A DNA stretch of 64,000 nucleotides from Desulfotomaculum sp. (GTDB lineage: Bacteria; Bacillota; Desulfotomaculia; Desulfotomaculales; Nap2-2B), in the NCBI GenBank assembly GCA_003513005.1, contig DOTD01000030.1:1-64000 (forward strand), read 5' to 3'. The first letter of the stretch is position 1. Each line of letters begins with the position of its first letter. The notes beneath the pieces were generated by a model, which worked only from the letters and a program-made list of their open reading frames with translations, did not search any database and was not told where the DNA came from. The translations under genes and the position numbers were made by a program. Below, in pieces: positions 1 to 7,682 of the stretch.

Positions 1-12
1 AAAATTTTAATC

Positions 13-60
13 AAAAAAAGCGCGGCATTTATTTCTTTTGATGTTGCGTTTGCCGCGCTT
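13..60 (-). terminator. intrinsic terminator ending the lasso-type operon
   Basis: A perfect 10-bp stem (AAGCGCGGCA at 18-27 pairs with TGCCGCGCTT at 51-60) is followed on the minus strand by seven T (positions 19-13). It lies about 190 bases past the stop of the ABC exporter gene, so it probably ends that operon. A weaker T-rich stretch follows on the plus side, so it may act in both directions. Confidence 0.8.
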
Positions 61-249
61 TTATCCTTTTCTCTATTGAATAGGTGATGTTATTTATTTG
101 ATAAAGAACATTCTATGTCATGAATGGAAATTAAATAGGACTGTGAATAGTAACTTACTTCTTGATATCGTGAAGGATATAGCTTAAATACATATTGATA
201 TTGTTTGCCTTTTTATTCTCCTCTTGAAACCTTGGCTGATTTCACATCT

Positions 250-2052
250 TTAAGTGGTTGCACGGCCTTCATCACTATATTGGCTGGCTAAAGCATAAAA
301 CCGGCCATCTTTGTTTTTCGTCAACGATTGATAATTACCCTGCTCCACGATTTGCCCCTGCTCAAGCACGAAAATCTGGTCAGCATTCCTAATCGTTGAT
401 ATACGATGAGCGATAATTACGATTGTCATTTTACCCTGCAGGTTTTCAATAGCTTGCTGGATACGTGTTTCGTTTTCAGAATCCAAGGAACTCGTGGCTT
501 CATCCAAAATAAGAACCGACGGCTTTCTTAAAAGCGCCCTCGCCAGAACAACACGCTGCCGCTCACCTCCGGATAAACGCACTCCCCTATCGCCCACAAC
601 TGTATCCAGCCCATTTGGAAGGCTGCCGATAAAGGAATCGATAGCAGCTAACCGCAAGGATTCCCATATATCATCCTCTGCGGCATCCGGACAAGCCCAT
701 AACAGGTTATCCCTGATGCTGGCGTTAAATAAAAGGGCGTCCTGCGGTACGTAACCTATAGAATTTCTCCACGGACGTAAATTATCCAGCAATGGGTCAC
801 CGTCTATTAAAATATCTCCTTCCTTTGGCGTTAATAACCCGATTAATAAATCTACCAAAGTGCTTTTTCCTGCACCGGATACACCAACAAAAGCAGTAGT
901 TGTACCGACAGGAAGTTTAAAATTAACTTCTTTAACAGCGCAACTTATACGATTGGAGTCATAGAAAAAAGAAACATTACGAAATTCGACTCCGTACCTT
1001 AATTCCATCCTTCTCATGCTTCCTTCTTCCGGCAGGTTCTCACGGGCGGCAAGGCATTGATTTTCCAATTCTTTAGCAGTACGAAAAGCGGGAAGCGTCA
1101 TATTAATATTCTGCAAACCCGTTTGAAAGGAAGCAAGCCTAGGCCAGAGACGTGCCGAAATAACGGCAATTATTATGAGCACCTGAGGATTTGGCTTGAA
1201 TATCTCGATTGCGCTGAACAAGAACAAGCTTATAAAGATAGCCGCGCCAACTTTATACGCCATGGCTGTCCTGGTCTGAATTGCGTTAAATCTGACCAAA
1301 TTCTCCTTCATCATATTACGTGTATTGACAAAATTACGTATTTGAGCAGCCTCAACACCATAACTCTTAATTTCTTTTATACCGTTTAAATGCTCTGTAA
1401 GATCAAAAAGCAGATCACGGTTTAAATCTGAAATATGTTGGCCCATCCTGCGTGACTCTTTGGTAAAAGTTTGTAAAGACATAAATAAAATAAAAGCCCC
1501 GGCTATCACTAAACAAGTCAGTGCAGGAGAAATAAAAAAAGCAAAAATAATTTGTATTAAAGTAATCAGGGAATTAGTTATTATCTGCAAGAAAAAATTC
1601 ACACCTGAATAAACACGTATTAATTCATTTATAATAACATTGGCAATATCCGATTTAGTCTTGGATATCAAAAGCTGCCACTCGGCATAGGCTACAGCCC
1701 GAAACAACCTGGAAGACAAAAAAACAGCAAATGACTGCTGTATATCAAAATTAAGCATGGTTTGAAAGCGCTGCAGCCAACTCTGCCCAAAATTAAGACC
1801 TATATACAACAATAATATAACCGGCAAATTTAATGGTACGCCGGCAACTTGAAAAATATGATTCAGCCAGAAAGTCAATCCGCTGCTCTCTTGTATACCG
1901 GGAATAATTCCGGATACCATTAATAATGGTATGATCATTAATATGCCTATGCCCTCTATTATGCCAAGCACAACCATCAGCATCATATTAATAATCAGTT
2001 TCTTTGGAGATAAATCGAATAACTCCCTGACATAAATTAAAAGGATATCCAT
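250..2052 (-). CDS. ABC transporter (exporter type, fused TMD-NBD), probable lasso-peptide exporter (D protein)
   Basis: This 600-residue half-transporter has an N-terminal membrane domain (about residues 15-320, several hydrophobic segments) and a C-terminal ATPase domain. Visible ATPase motifs are Walker A GVSGAGKST (about 390-398), Q-loop YVPQD, signature LSGGERQ (about 493), Walker B LILDEA (about 514) and the H-loop HRIS (about 549). There is no C39 peptidase domain, so it would export an already processed product. The gene follows the asparagine-synthetase-like gene after 69 bases and is followed by a terminator. In lasso-peptide operons the D protein is this kind of exporter and gives immunity by export. 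That role is inferred from the neighbours; the ABC exporter call itself is firm. Confidence 0.9.
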   Translation of the reverse strand: MDILLIYVRELFDLSPKKLIINMMLMVVLGIIEGIGILMIIPLLMVSGIIPGIQESSGLTFWLNHIFQVAGVPLNLPVILLLYIGLNFGQSWLQRFQTMLNFDIQQSFAVFLSSRLFRAVAYAEWQLLISKTKSDIANVIINELIRVYSGVNFFLQIITNSLITLIQIIFAFFISPALTCLVIAGAFILFMSLQTFTKESRRMGQHISDLNRDLLFDLTEHLNGIKEIKSYGVEAAQIRNFVNTRNMMKENLVRFNAIQTRTAMAYKVGAAIFISLFLFSAIEIFKPNPQVLIIIAVISARLWPRLASFQTGLQNINMTLPAFRTAKELENQCLAARENLPEEGSMRRMELRYGVEFRNVSFFYDSNRISCAVKEVNFKLPVGTTTAFVGVSGAGKSTLVDLLIGLLTPKEGDILIDGDPLLDNLRPWRNSIGYVPQDALLFNASIRDNLLWACPDAAEDDIWESLRLAAIDSFIGSLPNGLDTVVGDRGVRLSGGERQRVVLARALLRKPSVLILDEATSSLDSENETRIQQAIENLQGKMTIVIIAHRISTIRNADQIFVLEQGQIVEQGNYQSLTKNKDGRFYALASQYSDEGRATT

Positions 2053-2121
2053 TTCTCAAAATCCTTAATTAAATTCCCTGTTTAATTTTATAAACGCCGG
2101 CCAATAAAAGCACGTATGTAT

Positions 2122-4065
2122 TTACTGTCTTAAAAACCTGCTGAAGATTAGACTGCGGATTAACATACGCAAGCCGAAGTCATCTGCTGCATCGTCATAT
2201 ATGGTTTTATATTTTTCTAGTTCAACCCGGATCTTGGCAATATCAAGATACTTTCGCTCAGTTTCCAGAATGCCGATATCTTTTATTTCTTCAGCCAGTT
2301 CTGTCCAGCAAGATTGCAGTCGCTGGGCTAAATCTGCGTTCTGCTTACCATGCATCGTCACGTTTTGCCGCACTTCGTCCGGCAAAATGCCGTTCATAGC
2401 CCGCCGGATCAAAAACCTGTTCCGTCCATTGCGCACATACTGGTTTTCCGGCAAACTAAGACAAAATTCGATTACCCGCTTATCCATTGTCGGGTCACGC
2501 AGCGACATCCCATAGGCCAACGACTGTTTGGTTGTAATAACGCCGAGATGACTGAATAAATCCGGTTTAAAATGCTTTTTTCGCGATTCAAAAGAGTCCA
2601 GCTGCCTTAAAAAATAAGGATCATACCCAAACCGTCGAAATCTCTCCTGTACATTAATATGGCGGGCAAAATCCGGATTTATTGGAGACAGGCCTTGCAT
2701 CTTCTTTTGCCAATCGCGGTCTTTGATTTTATTTATGTTTATTTTTAAGTTGTATGGCAGCATCGTCCCCATCAACCTAAGCCACGCCTTTAACGGTCTG
2801 CGGTAACGCCTGGCTGTGTTCCGGCTTTCGCGCAGGAACTGCCACCATTGACCAGATTTTAGCAATGACATCAGATATGATGAAGAATCGCCCCATGAAA
2901 TTGTTATGTTGCCCGCGCTTCCTATTAACATGACACCGATATTACATTCCTGCGCCGTCATCATAATACTGTCAATCCAAAGCAGGTTCTCAATAATCTT
3001 GTAAGGCTGCTCCAATACTGCCAAAAACCGGCTGGTATCGCTTAAAGAGTGCTTTCCTTCAGAGCGGCAATATGTAACATCGATATTTCCAGTATGTTCC
3101 CTTACTGCTTCAATAAGTGGTGTCTCATCAGCCAACATCCCGACGGGAACCCAATCCCGGTAGCCAAGCATAGGTACAGCGCTAAATACCTGGAGCCGCA
3201 GGCCGCGTACAGCCATTTCCCGGGCAACCAGACAGGCCACCGAGGTGGAATCCAGTCCTCCACTCATCATCACACCCACCGGACGAATACTCCGCATGCG
3301 GCATCGAATTGCTTCACCAAGAACTTCCAGTAAGGCTTCTTCGTATTCATGATCCGTTTTTAATTTTAATTCATTATACCTTTCGATCTGCCAGTAAACA
3401 CGCTTTTCCGCCCCACTGGGGCATACTGTCAGAGTATGTCCGGCAGGCAATAAATAAATATTCCTATATAAGGTCAACTCTGCATCCAGTTGATGCATTA
3501 CGGAAGGCATAGCCAGGAAATCGGCGATCCAATTTTCATCATACTCCTTGGTAATCTCCGGCAGCACAAATAGTGGTTTGATCAAAGTTGAAAAGGCAAA
3601 AAGTTCTGACGAATGAAAATAATATAATGCTCTTGTACCTGTATGATCCACAGCGCAAAACAGTTTCTGCCGCTTCTCGTCCCAAATGACAAAGGAAAAA
3701 TCACCTATAAGATATTTTAAGCAGTCCTGGTCCCATTTCCGGTAAGCCTGCAAAATAAGCTGACTGTCCGTCATATCGTCTCGAAGAGAATAATCAATAC
3801 TTAGCCTGTCATGTAAATCAACCCGGTTATCAATAACAGCATCCGCTGTTATTGATAACCCTGCCTCGTCATCGTAAAACGGAAGAATTTCTTGAACAGA
3901 CTCAGGAGTAACATGACGGGCATGGCAACCCAGAAATACGTGCCCATCTCGCCATACTCCAGTATCATCCACATGATAGATACCTAATTCACGCATCATG
4001 GCTGTGCCTGTCTCCAAGGCAACCGGCCTGCCGTCAAGATAATAAATGCCGCATATGGCGCTCAT
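2122..4065 (-). CDS. asparagine-synthetase-like protein, probable lasso macrolactam cyclase (C protein)
   Basis: 647 residues with an N-terminal class-II glutamine-amidotransferase-like domain (about 1-210) and a C-terminal ATP-pyrophosphatase domain with PP-loop SGGLDS at about 268-273. The amidotransferase cysteine is at residue 5 (MSAICGI) rather than exposed at residue 2, so glutaminase activity is doubtful; this is common in lasso cyclases, which use only the adenylating half to activate an Asp/Glu side chain. Length fits lasso C proteins. It lies 240 bases downstream of two small precursor genes and upstream of an ABC exporter, which supports macrolactam formation over ordinary asparagine synthesis. 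No RRE or transglutaminase-like protease gene accompanies it. The AsnB-family assignment is firm; the lasso role is inferred. Confidence 0.85.
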   Translation of the reverse strand: MSAICGIYYLDGRPVALETGTAMMRELGIYHVDDTGVWRDGHVFLGCHARHVTPESVQEILPFYDDEAGLSITADAVIDNRVDLHDRLSIDYSLRDDMTDSQLILQAYRKWDQDCLKYLIGDFSFVIWDEKRQKLFCAVDHTGTRALYYFHSSELFAFSTLIKPLFVLPEITKEYDENWIADFLAMPSVMHQLDAELTLYRNIYLLPAGHTLTVCPSGAEKRVYWQIERYNELKLKTDHEYEEALLEVLGEAIRCRMRSIRPVGVMMSGGLDSTSVACLVAREMAVRGLRLQVFSAVPMLGYRDWVPVGMLADETPLIEAVREHTGNIDVTYCRSEGKHSLSDTSRFLAVLEQPYKIIENLLWIDSIMMTAQECNIGVMLIGSAGNITISWGDSSSYLMSLLKSGQWWQFLRESRNTARRYRRPLKAWLRLMGTMLPYNLKININKIKDRDWQKKMQGLSPINPDFARHINVQERFRRFGYDPYFLRQLDSFESRKKHFKPDLFSHLGVITTKQSLAYGMSLRDPTMDKRVIEFCLSLPENQYVRNGRNRFLIRRAMNGILPDEVRQNVTMHGKQNADLAQRLQSCWTELAEEIKDIGILETERKYLDIAKIRVELEKYKTIYDDAADDFGLRMLIRSLIFSRFLRQ

Positions 4066-4097
4066 TCTTAATTTTCACCGTCTTTGAGTAATTATGT

Positions 4098-4131
4098 AAA
4101 TTAAAAAATAAAACGGCACAAGCCTTGTGCC
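4098..4131 (-). terminator. hairpin with T-run between precursor genes and cyclase gene
   Basis: GGCACA (4115-4120) pairs with TGTGCC (4126-4131) around a 5-base loop. On the minus strand the stem is followed by GTTTTATTTTTT. It lies between the second precursor gene and the cyclase gene. A partial terminator here would give more precursor than enzyme mRNA, as is usual in RiPP operons. The read-through role is inferred. Confidence 0.6.
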
Positions 4132-4305
4132 TATATTTTAAAGGCCTCTTAGCTTCTTGCCGCCAAAAATCAATATTTTTAGGCAACTTCGATTAAAAAA
4201 ACGGATGTATGTTACGTCCTCCGGGAAATTACTTTGTCAGTCATTTTAATAGAGCATTGTCAAAACTAAAAAAGCTGCTCTGCTATTACATTTTTAGAAT
4301 TAAAA

Positions 4306-4458
4306 TCAGGAACAGCTACCATTAGGACATATATCCCCTACAATATCTCCATTCGTAGCTGGTGTAAACGAATCAGGATCAAATCCTACTTTATTAAAAT
4401 CTGTTATTCTGACTTCAATTTCTGCTATCTGAGGTTCAGACCACAGCAGTTTTTTCAT
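4306..4458 (-). CDS. putative lasso-peptide precursor A2 (50 aa)
   Basis: The gene encodes 50 residues starting MKKLLWSEPQIAEIEV and ending GDICPNGSCS. A strong Shine-Dalgarno (GGTGAGGTGAT, 4464-4474) precedes the ATG. The leader has W6-x-x-P9 followed by alternating Ile/Val, in the same register as the YxxP...LxxLxV motif bound by lasso RRE proteins, with Thr19 at the penultimate leader position. Cleavage after D20 would give a 30-residue core beginning FNKVGFDPD, in which Asp9 could form the macrolactam with Phe1. From memory, paeninodin has the same pattern (Asp9, then small residue, Phe, x, Pro). The tail has two cysteines (core 25, 29) and a C-terminal Ser. It is paralogous to the gene just upstream. 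The precursor identity is well supported by context; the cleavage site is inferred. Confidence 0.7.
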   Translation of the reverse strand: MKKLLWSEPQIAEIEVRITDFNKVGFDPDSFTPATNGDIVGDICPNGSCS

Positions 4459-4534
4459 TTTTATATCACCTCACCTTCTCGTTAGCATTTACAAAGACTC
4501 TGAACCTGTGGTTATCACGTACTACGCATCAATA

Positions 4535-4684
4535 CTAAGAGCAGGGGTGATTAGGGACTATATCCCCAACTAAGCCAGGAACGGCAGAAGAATAAGCGTC
4601 AGTACTGTATCCAGATTTGTTTAATTCCGTCATCTTAATCTCTATTTCCTTTATTTGCGGCTCGGACCACATCAGCTCATTCAT
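4535..4684 (-). CDS. putative lasso-peptide precursor A1 (49 aa)
   Basis: The gene encodes 49 residues starting MNELMWSEPQIKEIEIKM and ending VGDIVPNHPCS. It shares WSEPQI-x-EIE, T-x-x-NK-x-G and the tail VGDI-x-PN-x-x-CS with the second precursor, 76 bases downstream. With Thr19 at the penultimate leader position, the core would begin LNKSGYSTD, with Asp9 as ring acceptor followed by Ala-Tyr. Leu at core position 1 is known in the citrulassin lasso family. The core has one cysteine (core 28) before the terminal Ser. A GAGGCGATC ribosome site lies upstream. The leader is more conserved than the ring, and the last 11 residues are strikingly conserved. The function is inferred from paralogy, motif register and the adjacent cyclase and exporter. 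Confidence 0.7.
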   Translation of the reverse strand: MNELMWSEPQIKEIEIKMTELNKSGYSTDAYSSAVPGLVGDIVPNHPCS

Positions 4685-4734
4685 TTTTTAGATCGCCTCG
4701 CTTCCTATTACCTTATATATTACCTATTATGACT

Positions 4735-4756
4735 ATTATAAGGTATGTTACCATAC
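4735..4756 (-). promoter_or_regulatory. candidate promoter -10 box and palindrome upstream of the precursor genes
   Basis: A TATAAT box reads on the minus strand at 4740-4735, 51 bases before the first precursor ATG. No good -35 box is seen at 17-bp spacing. Instead the palindrome GTATG-TTAC-CATAC (4743-4756) fills the spacer, which suggests a regulator-dependent promoter. The -10 box is visible; regulation is inferred. Confidence 0.4.
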
Positions 4757-4894
4757 TGTTCGTTCTTTGTAAATACCCTACAATCTTTTTTAGCGCAGAA
4801 GTCAGGATCTCGTCTTTTAAAATTATAGTTCCGTCATTATAGCTTCGTCAAAATCAACTTTACCGCTGATTAACGACACATAAAAATTTTTCTG

Positions 4895-4923
4895 TTGACA
4901 TAGTCCGGAGTTAAATATATAAT
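4895..4923 (+). promoter_or_regulatory. perfect sigma-A consensus promoter
   Basis: TTGACA (4895-4900), a 17-base spacer and TATAAT (4918-4923) match the vegetative consensus exactly. Transcription would start near 4930 and run rightwards, away from the lasso-type operon, into a 290-base region before the hydrogenase gene. Confidence 0.8.
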
Positions 4924-4929
4924 TCAACA

Positions 4930-5065
4930 AACTAATGTTGGCTGAAGCCAATTATGTACAATTTTCTTCCTAAATTAAAATAAGTCCAAACATAATTTAT
5001 ATTTAAAGAAATACCACGGAGGTTTTCATTCGTCCAGAAGGATGGAAAACCGTGGTATTTTTATT
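4930..5065 (+). ncRNA. candidate small RNA or attenuated leader RNA
   Basis: A transcript starting near 4930 would open with a small hairpin, TTGGC-TGAA-GCCAA (4938-4951 region), and end about 135 bases later at a strong terminator. It contains no convincing reading frame with a ribosome site. It could be a free-standing small RNA, or the 5' leader of the hydrogenase operon whose read-through is controlled. I could not match it to a known riboswitch class. Confidence 0.4.
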
Positions 5066-5069
5066 TTTA
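5010..5069 (+). terminator. intrinsic terminator upstream of the hydrogenase operon
   Basis: AATACCAC (5010-5017) pairs with GTGGTATT (5052-5059), and GGTTTTC (5021-5027) with GAAAACC (5045-5051), giving a long stem with a GGA bulge. TTTATTTTTAT follows on the plus strand. No plus-strand gene lies upstream in the window, so it terminates only the short RNA from the promoter at 4895-4923. Confidence 0.75.
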
Positions 5070-5218
5070 TAAACAGCCTTGTTTTGTCTTTCCCCAAAGA
5101 AAGCGCTTTGTTTTGCCCATGTGAATTATGATTTTTCATCTGGAGGTGGACAGGCTGCAGAGATAATATTTACCAATATTGAACTATTTTTTGAATTGGA
5201 GGAGGAGGAAAAGGAATT
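5066..5218 (+). promoter_or_regulatory. leader of the hydrogenase operon
   Basis: This stretch lies between the terminator and the hydrogenase ATG. It holds a short palindrome AAAGCGCTTT (near 5100-5109), an inverted repeat AATATT-TACC-AATATT (5165-5180) and a very strong ribosome site, GGAGGAGGAGG, just before the start. The repeats could be operators; no known regulator motif was recognised. Confidence 0.35.
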
Positions 5219-6769
5219 ATGAAAGATGGCGCCAGTGGTCCAGAAAAAGAAGCAGTTACTCGCCGTTCCTTCCTAAAAATGGCGACAAGCATGGGACTGT
5301 TGGCCGGTTTAACCGGCGCCCTGGCCGGCTGCGACGACAAAAATCCGAAACGCCCCGGCGGCGAAGGCTGGCTGCCGAACCAGTACAATACCGCAGGCAA
5401 CCTGCCGACCCAGGTTCGCGGCCGGGTTCCCATTGATCTGGACAATCCGTCCATTATGCGTGACAATCAAAAATGTGTTTTATGCGGGCAATGCCTGGAG
5501 ACTTGCGAAAATATTGAGAGTGTCTATGGTTATTACAGCTTGCCGATAGTTGATGAGACAATCTGCATTCATTGCGGACAGTGTTCCATGGCCTGTCCTA
5601 CCCAGGCAATCAGCGAGCGTGACGATACGGGCAAAGTGTTCGAAGCCCTCGACAATCAAAATAAATTCGTTCTAGTTCAAACAGCTCCTGCAACAAGAGT
5701 TGCCCTGGGAGAGGAGTTTGGCCTCCCCCCCGGCACATGGGTAGAAGGGCAGCAGGTGGCGGCATTAAGAAGGCTTGGCTTTGACGCTGTCCTGGATACT
5801 AATTTTACAGCCGACCTGACAATTATGGAAGAAGGCACGGAACTGATCAAGCGGATAAAGGGAGAGGTTAAAAAACCCCTTCCTCAATTTACCTCCTGCT
5901 CACCGGGCTGGATTAAGTTTTGTGAGTACTTCTATCCCGATTTGCTTCCCAATATTTCATCATGCAAATCTCCCCAGCAGATGTTCGGCGCTCTGGCCAA
6001 GACTTATTATGCCAAAGCAAGAGGAATCGACCCCGCCAGCATTGTTTCCGTATCCATTATGCCCTGTACGGCTAAGAAATTCGAATGCAACAGGCCAGAG
6101 ATGAATGACAGCGGTTTTAAGGACGTAGATTACGTTCTAACAACCAGGGAACTGGCCCGGATGATCAAAGAGAAGAAAATTGATTTCAAGTCCCTTCCCG
6201 AGGAACATTATGATCCTATTATGGGCGAGGAAACAGGCGGGGCAATTATTTTCGGCGCGACCGGAGGAGTCATGGAAGCTGCCGCAAGAGCGGCCTACTT
6301 TTTAATTACCGGTCAGGAACCGCCTGCTCTGTTTTTGAACCTGACTCCGGTGCGCGGCTTGACTGGGGTTAAGGAAGCTGCTGCGGATATACCGGGAGTA
6401 GGAACGCTCCGTGTCGCTGTATGTCACGGCATGGCCAACGGACGTAAGGTTTTGGACGCTGTGCGCGCCGGAAATGCTCCCTGGCACTTTGTCGAATTCA
6501 TGACCTGCCCGGGTGGCTGCATCGCCGGCGGCGGACAGCCCCGCACTGCTGTCCCACCCACAGACGCAATACGCGAACAGCGCCTGGCCGCTCTTTACAA
6601 AGCCGATGCTTCATTGCCCAAGCGCAAAAGCTACGAGAACGCAGAAGTAGCTGCTCTATATCAAAATTTTCTGAAGCACCCAATGAGTGAACTGGCGGAA
6701 GAACTGTTGCACACAGAGTACCATTCCCGCGCCGACAAGCTGCATCCGCTTCTTTTTAAGGCGGTATAG
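5219..6769 (+). CDS. exported [FeFe] hydrogenase catalytic subunit (Tat signal, lipobox)
   Basis: 516 residues. The N-terminus has a twin-arginine motif TRRSFLK (RR at 15-16), a hydrophobic stretch and a lipobox LAGC with Cys38, so the mature enzyme should face outside the membrane, probably lipid-anchored. Two [4Fe-4S] motifs follow (C86, C89, C92, C96; C116, C119, C122, C126). All three H-cluster signatures are intact: TSCSPGW (C227), MPCTAKK (C283) and EFMTCPGGC (C430, C434). The C-terminus (about 480-505, YQNFLKHPMS...LLHTEY) is the small-subunit domain, here fused. With the next two genes it forms a membrane hydrogenase able to exchange electrons with a quinone or membrane carrier. H2 uptake or production cannot be told from sequence. 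The strong GGAGGAGGAGG site supports this start. Confidence 0.95.
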   Translation: MKDGASGPEKEAVTRRSFLKMATSMGLLAGLTGALAGCDDKNPKRPGGEGWLPNQYNTAGNLPTQVRGRVPIDLDNPSIMRDNQKCVLCGQCLETCENIESVYGYYSLPIVDETICIHCGQCSMACPTQAISERDDTGKVFEALDNQNKFVLVQTAPATRVALGEEFGLPPGTWVEGQQVAALRRLGFDAVLDTNFTADLTIMEEGTELIKRIKGEVKKPLPQFTSCSPGWIKFCEYFYPDLLPNISSCKSPQQMFGALAKTYYAKARGIDPASIVSVSIMPCTAKKFECNRPEMNDSGFKDVDYVLTTRELARMIKEKKIDFKSLPEEHYDPIMGEETGGAIIFGATGGVMEAAARAAYFLITGQEPPALFLNLTPVRGLTGVKEAAADIPGVGTLRVAVCHGMANGRKVLDAVRAGNAPWHFVEFMTCPGGCIAGGGQPRTAVPPTDAIREQRLAALYKADASLPKRKSYENAEVAALYQNFLKHPMSELAEELLHTEYHSRADKLHPLLFKAV

Positions 6770-6832
6770 CCGGGAGTATAACAAGTACGCCGTATTTATT
6801 ATTAAATTTTTTATATGAAAGGATGGCGTCAA

Positions 6833-7645
6833 GTGACAAGTAAAATGGGTGCGCTCGTTGATGTTACCAGATGCATCGGCTGTGGAAGCTGCGAGGTGGC
6901 CTGCTCTTTGTACAACGGCCTGAAACCCGAACAAGAGCAGGAAAGCAAAACGGCGCCAGTGAGCGAGAACGTTGAATTAGCAGTGAACCGGTGGACGGTA
7001 GTACAAAGCCACAAGTTCGAAAAAAACGGTGAACAAATAAGGCGTTTTGTGAAACGGCAGTATTTTCACTGCCAGGAACCGGCATGCGCTTCCGCCTGCT
7101 TTGCCAAAGCCATGCAGAAAACTCCCGCCGGTCCTGTAGTTTATAATGAAAACCTGTGTGTGGGCTGCCGTTACTGTATGATTGCCTGTCCCTTCGAAGT
7201 ATTGAAGTTCGAATGGAACAAGCCTTTTCCCAGGGTGCTAAAATGTCAGATGTGCCCGGATCGGGTAACGGAAGGACAGATGCCGGCCTGCGCCAGTGTC
7301 TGCCCGACTGGGGCGATTACATTTGGCGAAAGAGAAAAGTTAGTTGAAGAAGCGAAAAAACGCCTTGCTGACAAGCCAAATTTCTATGTCAACCACATCT
7401 ACGGTTTGAATGAAGTGGGTGGAACATCGTGGCTCTATATCTCTGATGTTCCATTCGGAGAACTCGGCTTCCGCACCGACGCTCCCGAAAAAGCATTACC
7501 GGAATACACATGGGAAGTACTCAGGTGGACCCCGGCGATTTTTGTCGGCTGGGGCGCTATACTGACCGGCTTGTACATTTACAATAAGCGGCGGGCTGCA
7601 GCGCATGATGAAGAGGAAATGTACGCGCCTGTGGATCCGGACTAA
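6833..7645 (+). CDS. hydrogenase iron-sulfur (ferredoxin-like) electron-transfer subunit
   Basis: About 270 residues, HybA/DmsB-like. Four cysteine groups are visible: CIGCGSCEVAC, CQEPACASAC, CVGCRYCMIAC and CQMCP...CASVCPTGA, enough for four [4Fe-4S] clusters. A single C-terminal membrane helix (around TPAIFVGWGAILTGLYI) anchors it. I prefer the GTG at 6833 because AAAGGATGG lies correctly before it; the ATG at 6815 overlaps that site. The protein has no Tat signal of its own, so it is probably exported piggyback with the catalytic subunit. It relays electrons between the hydrogenase and the NrfD-type subunit encoded next. Confidence 0.9.
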   Translation: MTSKMGALVDVTRCIGCGSCEVACSLYNGLKPEQEQESKTAPVSENVELAVNRWTVVQSHKFEKNGEQIRRFVKRQYFHCQEPACASACFAKAMQKTPAGPVVYNENLCVGCRYCMIACPFEVLKFEWNKPFPRVLKCQMCPDRVTEGQMPACASVCPTGAITFGEREKLVEEAKKRLADKPNFYVNHIYGLNEVGGTSWLYISDVPFGELGFRTDAPEKALPEYTWEVLRWTPAIFVGWGAILTGLYIYNKRRAAAHDEEEMYAPVDPD

Positions 7646-7682
7646 AACAAATCCCGATTTATTGAGATGGAGGTAAGGGTTC

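Noticed and set aside
4202..4260. Possible third precursor on the minus strand
   Set aside because: Only a ten-residue frame (MTDKVISRRT) is present, without the leader motif.
4306..4458. Alternative lasso core starting at Gly25 of the precursor
   Set aside because: It would put Asp at ring position 5 and lose the Thr at the penultimate leader position; the Phe1-Asp9 register fits both paralogues.
4930..5065. T-box or other known riboswitch
   Set aside because: No T-box GGUGG-type sequence or other riboswitch core was recognised; only the hairpin and terminator are evident.
5170..5466. Minus-strand frame over the hydrogenase start
   Set aside because: It overlaps the conserved catalytic subunit and has no homologous features.
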